Assembly: GCF_016714285.1 (NCBI RefSeq)
Contig: NZ_JADJNN010000025.1
Location: 16,390 to 80,389, forward strand
Direction: 5' to 3'
Source of the DNA: Nannocystis sp.
GTDB lineage: Bacteria > Myxococcota_A > Polyangia > Nannocystales > Nannocystaceae
Length of the DNA stretch: 64,000 nucleotides
The position numbers and the translations under genes are program-made. Under the pieces are notes generated by a model that saw only the letters and a program-made list of their open reading frames with translations, was not told the origin of the DNA and did no database searches. Shown here piece after piece: positions 8,061-16,062 of the stretch (position 1 is the stretch's first letter; every line of letters begins with the position of its first letter).

Positions 8061-9317
8061 GTGGGCGAGGACTGGGAAGCACGCCTGCGGGCGCTCGAGC
8101 GTGAGAACGCCGTCCTGCGCGAGCGCTGCCACCAGCTCGACGTCATCAACGAGCTCGCCGCCTCGCTGCTCTCCTCGCAGACCGACCTCGACGACATCCT
8201 GTGGGACGTCGCCAACAACGCGGTCCCCCGCCTCGGCCTCGAGGACTGCGTCATCTACCTCCTCGACCCCGGCGGCGAGCACCTGATCCAGCGCGCCGCC
8301 TTCGGCCCAAAGAACCCGCGCGGCCGCGAGATCCTGGCCCCGATCCAGATCCGCGTCGGCCAGGGCATCGTCGGCGCCGTCGCCCGCAGCGGCGAGGTCG
8401 TGCTCATCCCCGACACCCGCGCCGACCCGCGCTACATCTGCGACGACCAGCCCCGCCTCTCCGAGCTCGCCGTCCCGATCTTGCACGACGGCCGCGTGAT
8501 CGGGGTGATCGACTCGGAGCACAGCCAGGCCGGCTTCTTCACCGCCGTCCACCGCGAGCTCCTCACCATCATCGCCTCGATGACCGCCTCGCGGGTCAGC
8601 CGCGCCCTCCTCGACGAGCGCCTGCGCGAGGCCCACGGCGAGCTCGAGGCCCGCATCGCCGAGCGCACGCGGGCCCTCTCCGCCGAGCGCGACCGCAGCG
8701 ATCGCCTGCTCCGCAACACCCTCCCCGGCCCGATCGCCCGCCGCCTCCAGGCCGGCGAGGAGCGCATCGCCGAGCACTTCGACGCCGTCACCGTCCTGTT
8801 CGCCGACATCGTCGGCTTCACCCGCATGGCCGCCGCCCGCAGCCCCGAGGCGATCGTCGACCTACTCGGCCGCGTCTTCACCGAGTTCGACGCCCTCAGC
8901 GACCGCCTCGGCGTCGAGAAGATCAAGACCATCGGCGACGCCTACATGGCCGTCGCTGGCGTCCCCACCCCGAGGCCCGACCACCAGGAGACCATCGCCG
9001 CGATGGCCCTCGGCATCCTCGCCGCCGTCGATCGCGTCAACCTCGAGCTCGGCACCCGCCTCGCCGTCCGCGTCGGCATGCACAGCGGCCCCGTCGTCGC
9101 CGGCATCATCGGCACCCGCAAGTTCGCCTACGACCTGTGGGGCGACACCGTCAACACCGCCAGCCGCATGGAGTCCCACGGCGTCGCCGGCCGCGTCCAC
9201 GTCGACCACTCCACCTTCCTCGCCCTCCAGCACAGCCACCGCTTCGAAGCCCGCGGCAGCATCGAGGTCAAAGGCCTCGGCCCCATGACCACCTACTTCC
9301 TCCTCGGCCCCCGCTGA
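8061..9317 (+). CDS. Cytoplasmic class III adenylate cyclase with an N-terminal GAF domain
   Basis: 418 residues. A short N-terminal coiled coil (about 1-40) is followed by a GAF sensor (about 40-180), a second coiled coil (about 185-215) and a class III nucleotide cyclase domain (235-410). The metal aspartates are Asp249 in FADIVGFT and Asp293 in TIGDAY. The purine-specifying pair is Lys289 and Asp358, which predicts ATP rather than GTP, and Asn365 and Arg369 fit the transition-state positions. It should convert ATP to cAMP in response to a small ligand or signal bound by GAF. No membrane segment is present. The GTG at 8061 starts the coiled coil directly; no obvious ribosome binding site decides it. 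Confidence 0.93.
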   Translation: MGEDWEARLRALERENAVLRERCHQLDVINELAASLLSSQTDLDDILWDVANNAVPRLGLEDCVIYLLDPGGEHLIQRAAFGPKNPRGREILAPIQIRVGQGIVGAVARSGEVVLIPDTRADPRYICDDQPRLSELAVPILHDGRVIGVIDSEHSQAGFFTAVHRELLTIIASMTASRVSRALLDERLREAHGELEARIAERTRALSAERDRSDRLLRNTLPGPIARRLQAGEERIAEHFDAVTVLFADIVGFTRMAAARSPEAIVDLLGRVFTEFDALSDRLGVEKIKTIGDAYMAVAGVPTPRPDHQETIAAMALGILAAVDRVNLELGTRLAVRVGMHSGPVVAGIIGTRKFAYDLWGDTVNTASRMESHGVAGRVHVDHSTFLALQHSHRFEARGSIEVKGLGPMTTYFLLGPR

Positions 9318-9355
9318 GGCGCTGCGCGGACGCCTCGCGCTGCGCGGACACCTCA
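9316..9355. terminator. GC-rich hairpin and 18-bp tandem repeat between convergent genes
   Basis: GAGGCG (9316-9321) can pair with CGCCTC (9331-9336). The 13-mer GCGCTGCGCGGAC occurs at 9319 and again at 9337, an 18-bp tandem. The element sits between the convergent ends of the cyclase and the chitin-binding gene, so a bidirectional terminator is likely, though no T-run follows. Confidence 0.45.
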
Positions 9356-9628
9356 GCGCTTCTTCTGCTTCGCCTTCGGCTTGCGCGGCGGCGCCTTGCG
9401 CACGTTGCCCGGCGCCGTGCAGCCCTTGCGCAGGTCGTCGAACACCTGGCCCGGCGCACACGACTGCACGCTCGGTACGCCCTTGAGACACTCGATGTAC
9501 TTCGTGCCGTCATGCGGGTGCGCGTAGCGGCCCTGGTCGACCGGACAGGTGAACTCGGCGGCGCGCGCCGACGCAGCGGTGAGCAGACCGCAAGTGACTC
9601 CGAGGAGCAGCACCCTCATGGTTCGCAT
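9353..9628 (-). CDS. Small secreted protein with a CBM14 (peritrophin-A-like) chitin-binding module
   Basis: 91 residues. A signal peptide (hydrophobic LLLGVTCGLL, then an ASARA cleavage context, about residues 1-24) precedes a single ~45-residue domain with the spacing of peritrophin-A: FTCP, GRYAHP, KYIEC, SCAPGQVFD and KGC. The tail is a Lys/Pro-rich basic stretch. CBM14 modules bind chitin and are mostly known from animals and their viruses, so a one-module bacterial version is unusual; a predatory bacterium could use it on fungal or arthropod matter. The ATG at 9628 is followed by a second ATG three codons later, and either gives a working signal peptide. Confidence 0.75.
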   Translation of the reverse strand: MRTMRVLLLGVTCGLLTAASARAAEFTCPVDQGRYAHPHDGTKYIECLKGVPSVQSCAPGQVFDDLRKGCTAPGNVRKAPPRKPKAKQKKR

Positions 9629-9681
9629 GCCCCATGGGTACCACACGTCGACCGCGGACTTGAAGCAAGCGGCAGGTCCGA

Positions 9682-10377
9682 TCAGACCCCGCAGATCTGG
9701 GCCGTGAACTCCCCCGCCGGTGACAGGTCGAGGCCCGGCAGCGGCCCGACCCCGCAGAAATGGCCGGCCTGCGGCTGCCCGGGCGGCGGATCGTCGGCGG
9801 CATCCAGCTCGATGAACGCCAGCGACTCCGCCGACAGCATGAAGCGCTCCGCCACGCAGCCCGCGCCCCCCACCTCGAAGAACAACGGGCGAAGGCACCG
9901 AACCACCCCGTCCGCACGCCGACCACTGCGCCTGGCTGACCGGAACGCGGCCCGCCATGCCCGTCAGCGGCGCGCAACGTCGCAGGCGAGCGCAGCGTGC
10001 CCGCCAGCGCGCGCTGCCGGGGACGAAGCTCCGCGGCTGCGCCAGCGCGTCGTTGCGGATCACCAGGGCGCTCATCAGCCCCCCGTGTCGCTGCACAGCC
10101 CCGGAGCGCGCCGTCCAGCGGGATGCCGTCGCATCGAACTCGCCCACGGGCATCGAAGTCGACCGGATCATCCCGCCGCCGCCGCCGCCCAGCCCCGGCA
10201 TCGGCGCGCCGTCGCCTGTCGCCGGTGACCGGGTCCCCCGCCGCGCGTCGGCGGCGGATCGGGTCGCCGGGGCCCGGGCCGTCGCCCGCCTCGCCCGACC
10301 GTCGACGCCGTCGCAGCATCCCCGCAGCCGCCGAGACCCACCAGGCACACTCCGAAGATCCGCCAGCCTATGCGCAT
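9682..10377 (-). pseudogene. Frameshifted lipoprotein gene of unknown function
   Basis: A lipoprotein signal peptide (MRIGWRIFG, then the lipobox LGGC) begins at 10377 on the minus strand. No single frame continues to a sensible end. The C-terminal 74 residues, from about 9906 to the stop at 9682, are open in another frame and look like protein (AERFMLSAESLAFIELD, GHFCGVGPLPGLDL). At least two single-base shifts between about 10290 and 9900 would be needed to join them. The composition of the middle part does not clearly favour either intermediate frame. I do not recognise the family. Confidence 0.4.
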
Positions 10378-10672
10378 CGCGCCCAAACCGTCGGTGATCG
10401 TACACCCACGGCCAGCCAGAGCGACCAAGGCCCCTATGTCGTAAGGGACATGTTCGTGGGGCCATGTCGCGCCCTCAGGGCCGGTGCGGTCCGGCTTCTC
10501 GGCGACGCCGACCGCACCGTCCTGAGCGGAGGCTTGCCGTGCCGGGGGGCCGAGAGGGGGGTCGACCGAGTCCGGCGTAGACCCGGGAATCACCCCGGCG
10601 ACGGTGTGTCAGGCCGTGTGAGGGCGACCCCCCTCTCGGTCCTCCGGCTTCTCGAGCATCCGCGGACGCCCA

Positions 10673-10795
10673 GCCGGACCGCACCGGCCCGTGCGACGTC
10701 CTCCGCGCCGCCAAGGTACTACCCCGCCAGCGGGCGCTTCGCCGGACCGCACCGGCCCGTGCGACGTCCTCCGCGCCGCCAAGGTACTACCCCGC
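10673..10795. repeat. Direct duplication of a 55-bp segment containing a gene 3' end
   Basis: The 55-bp stretch at 10673-10727 is repeated exactly at 10741-10795 (period 68 bp). The second copy includes the last codons and stop of the Nudix-like gene that ends at 10787. The duplicate therefore lies just downstream of the coding end. The remaining 10378-10672 interval shows no gene I can support. Confidence 0.85.
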
Positions 10796-12490
10796 GAGCA
10801 GCCGCTCCGCGTCGACCAGCATGTCCTCGTGATCGAAGGCCAGGTCCTCCCCGCGCAGCTCCGCGATCGCCACGAAGCGGGCCTCGCCCGCGTCCTCGCG
10901 GCTGCGCGGCGCCTGCCCGTCTCGCGTCACCCGGCACAGATACGCCTCGGCGACCACCCGCCCGCGGGGGTCGCGGTCTGCTCGCGCGTAGCGGCCCACC
11001 AGGCGCTCGACCACCACATCGAGGTCCGTCTCGTCCTTCACCTCGCGCAGCAGCGCCGCCGCGGCGCTCGCCCCCGACGCCACGAACGTGCCCGGGAAGG
11101 CCCGCTGCCCGCGAAACGGCGGGTTCTTGCGGGTGATGACCAGGACCCGCCCCTGCCCATCCAGCACGATCGCCGCCGCGGCTTGCAGCGGCCGCGGCGG
11201 CGACGACTCGATGCGCAGACGGATCCGCCCCGCGATCGCCCACACCAGCACGACCAGCAGCACCGCCGAGAAGCCGCCGTTGATCAGCGCCGCCAGCCGC
11301 CGCCCCTCGCTCACGCTGTCGGCCGTGCCGAGCAGCAGCGACGCGAAGTCGGCCAGCACGCCCAGGCTAAACAGGGTCCCGAGCGTACCGAGCCGACGAT
11401 CGGCCCGCGCCTGGTCATCCGCGCTGCGCCGCTGATACAGGTGCTGCAGCCCGTCGTGCAGGGTGTCGAACTTCTCGCCGATGCGGGCCACGATGCCGCC
11501 GCGCTCGAGGTTAAACTCGCCGAGCAAGTGGCGCAGCACCGCCGAGTAGTGCTGCCGCCGGTTGCTGTCGAGCTCGTTGTAGATCTCGCTCATCTTCATC
11601 TGCAGCGCGCCGCGGATCTGCCGCAGGTCCCGCAGCTTGTCCTCGATCGCCACCAGATCGAAGAAGTCGTCCCGCGCCTGTCGCATCAGCAGCACGTCGA
11701 GCGACTCGTTGATCGAGAACATCGCAAAGTGCATCGCCCGCAGCTGCGCCGTCGGCAGCAGCACATACGGCCGCATGTAACTGTCCATGAAGCGGCGCAT
11801 GTTGTCGGGCGCGAGGTACAGAAAGCCCGAGTTCTTGCGCAGCAGGTGCAGCTCCGACAGCCGGTTGGACAGGTTGCCGGCCACCCGCTGCGCGTACAGC
11901 TCGTCGCTGTAATCAGGCCACGCCCCCGAGTACACCTCCGTCCACGCCCCGAGCGCGCGCCGGTGCAGCTGCACGTTCTCCCGCGTCCACGCCGGCGCCG
12001 CCGGCAGCACCTCGTCGCAGATCACCATCACGAAGATCGGGCTGTTGGTGTCGAGGCGCAGCGCGCTGCTCACCTTCAGCGAGGCCAGCCGGCGCAGCCG
12101 CTCGGCCGCGATCAACGGCGCCTGCTGGACCAGCACCGGCTCGATCGCCCGCCGCCGCGCCGCCTGTTCCGGGTCCCCGCAAGTACTCCACCAATCGAAG
12201 TGCCCGAGCTTGTCGTAGACCAGCCCTGTGCTCGTCGTGGTACGGGAAGCCGTCGACGAAGGTGCACCAGCTCCCGCGGATCGCCACGCTCCCAGCATCG
12301 CCACGCACGCGCCCTGCAGCCCCGGGTCCCACGCCAGCGCCGCCAGCCGCTCGCGCGTCACCCCGCGGATCTCCGCCTCCAGCGTCGCCGCCAGCTCGCC
12401 CGCCCGCGCGTGCGGGTCGACCTCGGCCGCGTTCACGAACGCCGACACGAACCACACCTCACGCTGCGGGACAAACTTCAGGTCGCTCAT
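10787..12490 (-). CDS. Membrane protein with a C-terminal Nudix-like domain
   Basis: About 567 residues from the ATG at 12490. The first ~370 residues are helical (DKLGHFDWWST, LYLAPDNMRRFMDSYMRPY) and match no family I know. Two hydrophobic segments follow (about 385-400 and 410-430). The last ~145 residues read as a Nudix fold: AAAAIVLDGQGRVLVI, then REVKDETDLDVVV. The Nudix box is degenerate: the Glu expected after the glycine is Ala, and the family Gly is Asp, so catalysis is doubtful. Between about 12225 and 12300 the frame looks locally shifted; another frame gives RGSWCTFVDGFPYHDEH, which fits the surrounding protein better, so two compensating indels are likely. The gene ends inside a duplicated 55-bp repeat. 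Confidence 0.72.
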   Translation of the reverse strand: MSDLKFVPQREVWFVSAFVNAAEVDPHARAGELAATLEAEIRGVTRERLAALAWDPGLQGACVAMLGAWRSAGAGAPSSTASRTTTSTGLVYDKLGHFDWWSTCGDPEQAARRRAIEPVLVQQAPLIAAERLRRLASLKVSSALRLDTNSPIFVMVICDEVLPAAPAWTRENVQLHRRALGAWTEVYSGAWPDYSDELYAQRVAGNLSNRLSELHLLRKNSGFLYLAPDNMRRFMDSYMRPYVLLPTAQLRAMHFAMFSINESLDVLLMRQARDDFFDLVAIEDKLRDLRQIRGALQMKMSEIYNELDSNRRQHYSAVLRHLLGEFNLERGGIVARIGEKFDTLHDGLQHLYQRRSADDQARADRRLGTLGTLFSLGVLADFASLLLGTADSVSEGRRLAALINGGFSAVLLVVLVWAIAGRIRLRIESSPPRPLQAAAAIVLDGQGRVLVITRKNPPFRGQRAFPGTFVASGASAAAALLREVKDETDLDVVVERLVGRYARADRDPRGRVVAEAYLCRVTRDGQAPRSREDAGEARFVAIAELRGEDLAFDHEDMLVDAERLLAG

Positions 12491-12518
12491 ACCGGGGCCC
12501 GAGGATACTCGCACAGCC

Positions 12519-13091
12519 TCAACCCGACACCAGCCGCACCACCACCAGCTCGCCTGTGCCCGCCAACACGAGCCTGTCCCCCGGGACAGCTTCTGCCCGC
12601 AAGCAGTCCCCCGCAGCCAGCTGCAACCCCTCCACCACCGCCGCCCCCGCCACCAGGTACACCAGCGTCGTCCCCTCCTCCCGCCCGATCTCCCGCGCCC
12701 CGTCCAGCCGCAGCCGCTCCAGCGTGTGCGTGTACACCCCGCGCCGCGTCATCACGTTGAAGTCCCGCGTCGGCCCCGCGAGCAGGCGACACACCACCCC
12801 CGCCTCACCCGCGAAATCAAACCCCGGCCCGCCTGCACGCAACGTCACCTGCTCCGCGCCCACGCGCAGCTCCATCCCCGCCCCGGTCAACACCGCGATG
12901 CTGCGATCGATCCCCGGGAAGGCCGAGAACTCGCAGTCCGCGTCGACCTCCGCCACGCTCACCCGCCACGCGAACGCCTCGGCCTCGTCCGCGGGCGCAC
13001 GCGCCAGCTCGTTCGTCCACCCGAGCCCGTTCTTCCAGCGCATACGCCGGTGCTCCGCCGACCGCAGCACCACCAGGCCCGCCGAGCTCAC
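12519..13091 (-). CDS. HutD/Ves family cupin protein
   Basis: 190 residues with the HutD/Ves hallmarks: RWKNGLGWTNELA near residue 20, RVSVAEV, then CEFSAFPGIDR and VLTGAGMEL. The family is a bicupin; HutD is linked to histidine utilisation in pseudomonads and Ves to cold response in E. coli, but the biochemical activity is not established. The GTG start overlaps the stop of the glutathione S-transferase gene as GTGA, so the two are translationally coupled. A TGTCC-N4-GGACA palindrome lies in frame near the 3' end. Confidence 0.87.
   Translation of the reverse strand: MSSAGLVVLRSAEHRRMRWKNGLGWTNELARAPADEAEAFAWRVSVAEVDADCEFSAFPGIDRSIAVLTGAGMELRVGAEQVTLRAGGPGFDFAGEAGVVCRLLAGPTRDFNVMTRRGVYTHTLERLRLDGAREIGREEGTTLVYLVAGAAVVEGLQLAAGDCLRAEAVPGDRLVLAGTGELVVVRLVSG
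12575..12588. repeat. TGTCC-N4-GGACA palindrome inside the HutD-like gene
   Basis: The sequence is TGTCCCCCGGGACA. It lies within the C-terminal coding part of the HutD/Ves-like gene, where it encodes part of a VPGDRL turn on the minus strand. It belongs to the same family as the copies in the pigment ligase. Confidence 0.6.
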
Positions 13092-13837
13092 GGCGCGTCC
13101 GCCGGGAGGTCGAGCTCCGGGTAGCGACGAAAGATGCCGCGCTCGTTGAACGCGAGCCGCCGCTCCGACGCCAGATACGCGGCGATACGCGGCCGCTGCC
13201 GCACCCGCTCGCGCAGCGCCAGCAGCCCCGGGATCGCAGGCTCGCCGCGCGCGAACGCGTTGGGGAACGCGTAGGCCAGCCCCTCGAGCGTATGAAACAG
13301 CGACAGGTCGACGTACGAGATCGCCGAACCGACCAGCTGCGTCCCGTCGCCGTTGCGGCCGAGCACCCGCTCGAAGTAGCCGAGGAAGCGCGGCATTCGC
13401 TGGGCCACGAAGAAGCCCGCCCGCTCGCGCGCCGCGACCTTCTGCTCCTCGTAATAGCCGCCGCTCGAGATCGGGTGGTGCGTGTCGTGCACCTCGCCGA
13501 CGAGATCGGCGATCGTCAGCTGCAGCTGATTCGCCGCCACCCGCCCCGCCTCGTCGCCCGGCGCCAGCCCGAGCCGCGGCGCCAGCCACTGGCAGATGTT
13601 GGCCACCTGCGCGAGCACCAGCCCCCCGGCCCGCAAGATCGGCGGCGCCAGCGGGACCAGACCCCCGAGCTCGCCGCGGAGCGCTCGCATGATCGCCGGC
13701 GTCCCGCCCCCCTCCGCCTCGGGCCGCCGCGCCACGTCGACGTAGGCCGCCCCCGCGTCCTCGAGGATCATCCGGATGTACTCGCCGCGCCCCGGCAGAC
13801 CCGGCCAGTAGTAAAGCTCGTAGGGCTCGTCCTGCAT
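13088..13837 (-). CDS. Glutathione S-transferase (sigma-like)
   Basis: 249 residues. An N-terminal thioredoxin-like domain begins YELYYWPGLPGRGEYIRM, where the Tyr-Tyr-Trp and GRGE pattern resembles sigma/pi/mu-class GSTs, and an all-helical C-terminal domain includes SYVDLSLFHTLEG. The usual SNAIxRYL block is diverged (LVLAQVANICQWLA). The enzyme would conjugate glutathione or act as a peroxidase; no specific substrate is indicated. ATG 13837 is preferred over the longer frame to 13900 because the domain begins five residues after it. It is co-transcribed with the HutD-like gene. Confidence 0.87.
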   Translation of the reverse strand: MQDEPYELYYWPGLPGRGEYIRMILEDAGAAYVDVARRPEAEGGGTPAIMRALRGELGGLVPLAPPILRAGGLVLAQVANICQWLAPRLGLAPGDEAGRVAANQLQLTIADLVGEVHDTHHPISSGGYYEEQKVAARERAGFFVAQRMPRFLGYFERVLGRNGDGTQLVGSAISYVDLSLFHTLEGLAYAFPNAFARGEPAIPGLLALRERVRQRPRIAAYLASERRLAFNERGIFRRYPELDLPADAP

Positions 13838-13918
13838 GTCCCTGCATAGGCCAGACCCCGCGCGTCCGCAAGCACCCGCGTTGACGCCGATCCCGCCCAC
13901 TCGCTACGATGCGAGCCC

Positions 13919-14308
13919 ATGGCCATCATCCCCGCCCCGCTCGCCCTCGGCGTCTTCTTCACCGCGATGATCGTCGGCCGCATCATCCAGGAGCGGGCCC
14001 TGGCGAAGCTCAACACCGAGGCCAAGGGCCGCCTCGTCGAGGCCTTCTCCGCCCACCGCATGGTCGCCCTGATCCCGATCGCCGCGATCGCGGCCCTCTA
14101 CTTCGCGATGGCCAGCCTCGACGCCATCACCACCCAAACCTTGCTGACGATCTACCTCCCGGTCGTCCTCATCTTCGTCGCGGGCTCCCAGGTCTACGTC
14201 CACCGCAAGCTGCGGACCCTCGGCCTCGACCCCGCGTACCTGCGCGCCCACGCGATCGGCCGCGGCCTCGCTCTGATCGGCATCGCCTTCATCCTGCTCG
14301 CCGCCTGA
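13919..14308 (+). CDS. Small integral membrane protein, function unknown
   Basis: 129 residues with four probable transmembrane helices: about 5-22, 48-65, 72-95 and 112-128. The loop after the first helix is RIIQERALAKLNTEAKGRLVEAF, and the third helix is followed by a basic HRKLRTLGL loop. I do not recognise the family, though size and topology recall MAPEG-like or DoxX-like proteins. It lies divergent to the glutathione S-transferase gene and ends in front of a strong hairpin. Confidence 0.7.
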   Translation: MAIIPAPLALGVFFTAMIVGRIIQERALAKLNTEAKGRLVEAFSAHRMVALIPIAAIAALYFAMASLDAITTQTLLTIYLPVVLIFVAGSQVYVHRKLRTLGLDPAYLRAHAIGRGLALIGIAFILLAA

Positions 14309-14320
14309 GCGCAAGATTCC

Positions 14321-14346
14321 GCGGGCTGTCCCAAAGGACAGCCCGC
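14321..14346. terminator. Perfect 11-bp-stem hairpin between convergent genes
   Basis: GCGGGCTGTCC, then CAAA, then GGACAGCCCGC forms a perfect stem of 11 pairs with a 4-base loop. It sits between the convergent ends of the membrane protein (14308) and the propeller lipoprotein (14366), so it can serve both as a bidirectional terminator. Its core, TGTCCCAAAGGACA, is another copy of the dispersed 14-bp palindrome. Confidence 0.75.
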
Positions 14347-14365
14347 ATCCGCGCACCCAATCACC

Positions 14366-15877
14366 TCACTGCGGCAAGATCACGCTCTTGAGCTGCCCGC
14401 CGGTCATGTCCGAGTAGGTGTAGTGATCGCCGACGATGTCGACCTTCTTCATGGCCGGCACGTTCAGCGGGTCGATCTTCCACGCCCAGCCGGCCTCGTC
14501 GACCAGCCACACGTAGCCCTCGAGGTCGACGCTGACCCCGACCGGGATGCTGCACGGATTGAGGTTGTGGAACTTGATCAGCGTGTTGGTCTTGTGGTCG
14601 ATCTGGACCAGCCCGCAGGGCCCGTTCGACGCCACCCACACGTTGCCGTTGTGGTCCGCCGCCAGCCCGCGGTGGCAGGCCTGGGTCCCGGCGATCGCCG
14701 TGAAGACCTGCGTCATCGGGTTGAAGGTCGTGACCGGCCCCGAGCAGCCGCCGTGCCACGGGTCGCCGTCCGGATCGACCGTCATGCCGTACGACTGCGT
14801 CGCCGGCGGCGGGCTCCAGCGGTCGAAGGTCGCCGGGTTGTTGATCGTGTTGATGCGGAACAGCTCGCCGCGCAGCCCCGTGAACCACACGTTCTTGTCC
14901 TTGTCGAGCGCCGCCCCGTAGGGCCCCCAGAAGGTGTCGCCCTGCACCCAATTGTTGATCACCACCGTCTCCTCGACCGCGCCGGTCATGCCGTCGAGGC
15001 GGACCATGTGCGCCGTGGCGTTGGCGACCGGCAGGAAGCCGACCCAGATCTTCGGGTCCTTGAACACGCACGCGTCCTTGTCGAAGGTGCCGGGCGTCCA
15101 GGTCACGCCGCGCGGGCCGGAGCCGATGTCGCCCTTGAACGGGTGCTGCACCGACCACATCAGGCACTCGTCCGCCTGCCAGGCCATCAGGTCGTTCTTG
15201 TTCTTCGAGGTCTCGATCATCCCGTTGTTGTTCTTGTCCTTGCAATCGTCGAGGTTGGCCGCGATCACGGCCGAGCTGCCGGTGCCGCGGTTGTTGACGA
15301 TCACGAAGCGCCCGTCGAGGCTGACCGCCGTGCGGCTCGGGCTCTCCGTCCCGCCCTGCGGCCCCGTCCGGTAGCGGGCCTCCTCGATCAGCGTCATCGT
15401 GTTCACCTTCGAGACGCTGCCCTGGTCGGTGTTCGCCACCCACAGGTAGCTCTTCTCCACGTCGCCCATCCCCATCGTGTCGCCGGGCTCGCACGGCGGC
15501 ATCACGCCGGTGCTCCCGCCCGTGCTCGCGTCCCCGCCCGTGCTCGTGTCGCCCACCGTCACGCCGCCCGTCGTCGCGCTCGCCTGCCCCGTGCTCGCCG
15601 TGGTGTCGGGCCCCGTGCTCACGCCGGTGGTCGTCATCCCCGCCGACTCGCTCACCGTGCCCGAGTCGCTGGTCGTCCCCGACACCGAGTTGCCGCTGGT
15701 CGGCACCGTCGTCGTCGGCTCGGTCGTCGCGCTGGTCCCGGTGCTCGCGCTGACCGTCCCCGCGCTCGTCGACCCCGCCGTGCCCGTGCCATCACCGCTG
15801 TCACCGCAGCCCGTGAGCCCGAGCCCCAGCACAACCGCGACACCCCGACCCAAGGCCCTGAAGCGAAGATTTTCCAT
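14366..15877 (-). CDS. Surface lipoprotein with a Thr/Ser-rich linker and an SMP-30/virginiamycin-lyase-like propeller
   Basis: 503 residues. A lipoprotein signal peptide (VAVVLGLGLTGC) is followed by about 110 residues of Thr/Ser/Gly linker, then a beta-propeller of recurring strands such as YLWVANTDQGSVSKVNT, VWFTGLRGELFRINT, NVWVASNGPCGLVQID and YVWLVDEAGWAWKID. This pattern is typical of SMP-30/streptogramin-lyase-like propellers in myxobacterial surface proteins; ligand binding or a lyase activity is possible but no catalytic set is certain. ATG 15877 is chosen because the signal peptide begins there. The long frame upstream is non-coding. The 185 bp before it should contain the promoter. 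Confidence 0.82.
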   Translation of the reverse strand: MENLRFRALGRGVAVVLGLGLTGCGDSGDGTGTAGSTSAGTVSASTGTSATTEPTTTVPTSGNSVSGTTSDSGTVSESAGMTTTGVSTGPDTTASTGQASATTGGVTVGDTSTGGDASTGGSTGVMPPCEPGDTMGMGDVEKSYLWVANTDQGSVSKVNTMTLIEEARYRTGPQGGTESPSRTAVSLDGRFVIVNNRGTGSSAVIAANLDDCKDKNNNGMIETSKNKNDLMAWQADECLMWSVQHPFKGDIGSGPRGVTWTPGTFDKDACVFKDPKIWVGFLPVANATAHMVRLDGMTGAVEETVVINNWVQGDTFWGPYGAALDKDKNVWFTGLRGELFRINTINNPATFDRWSPPPATQSYGMTVDPDGDPWHGGCSGPVTTFNPMTQVFTAIAGTQACHRGLAADHNGNVWVASNGPCGLVQIDHKTNTLIKFHNLNPCSIPVGVSVDLEGYVWLVDEAGWAWKIDPLNVPAMKKVDIVGDHYTYSDMTGGQLKSVILPQ

Positions 15878-16062
15878 GGTCCCGAGGCTACCGACTCCCG
15901 GGGATTTCCCCAATCGCCAAGTGCATGCACCTGGCCATGGGCCGCGCGTTGCCTCACGGGTCCCCGCGCCGCGACCAGCACCTGCCCTGACAAGGTCTTC
16001 GCCCGGGTCTTGTTGACCCCACCAGCACGCGCTGCGACGCTGCAGGCGAGTCCCGGCGAAAT

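Noticed and set aside
10719..11243. Minus-strand alternative frame inside the 3' part of the Nudix-like gene
   Set aside because: The 10787-12490 frame keeps the Nudix and membrane motifs; the alternative is Arg/Gly-rich shadow sequence.
12519..13871. A single 450-residue frame joining the glutathione S-transferase and HutD-like regions
   Set aside because: The frame is open by chance; the transferase motifs lie in a different frame that ends at 13088, where the HutD-like GTG overlaps it.
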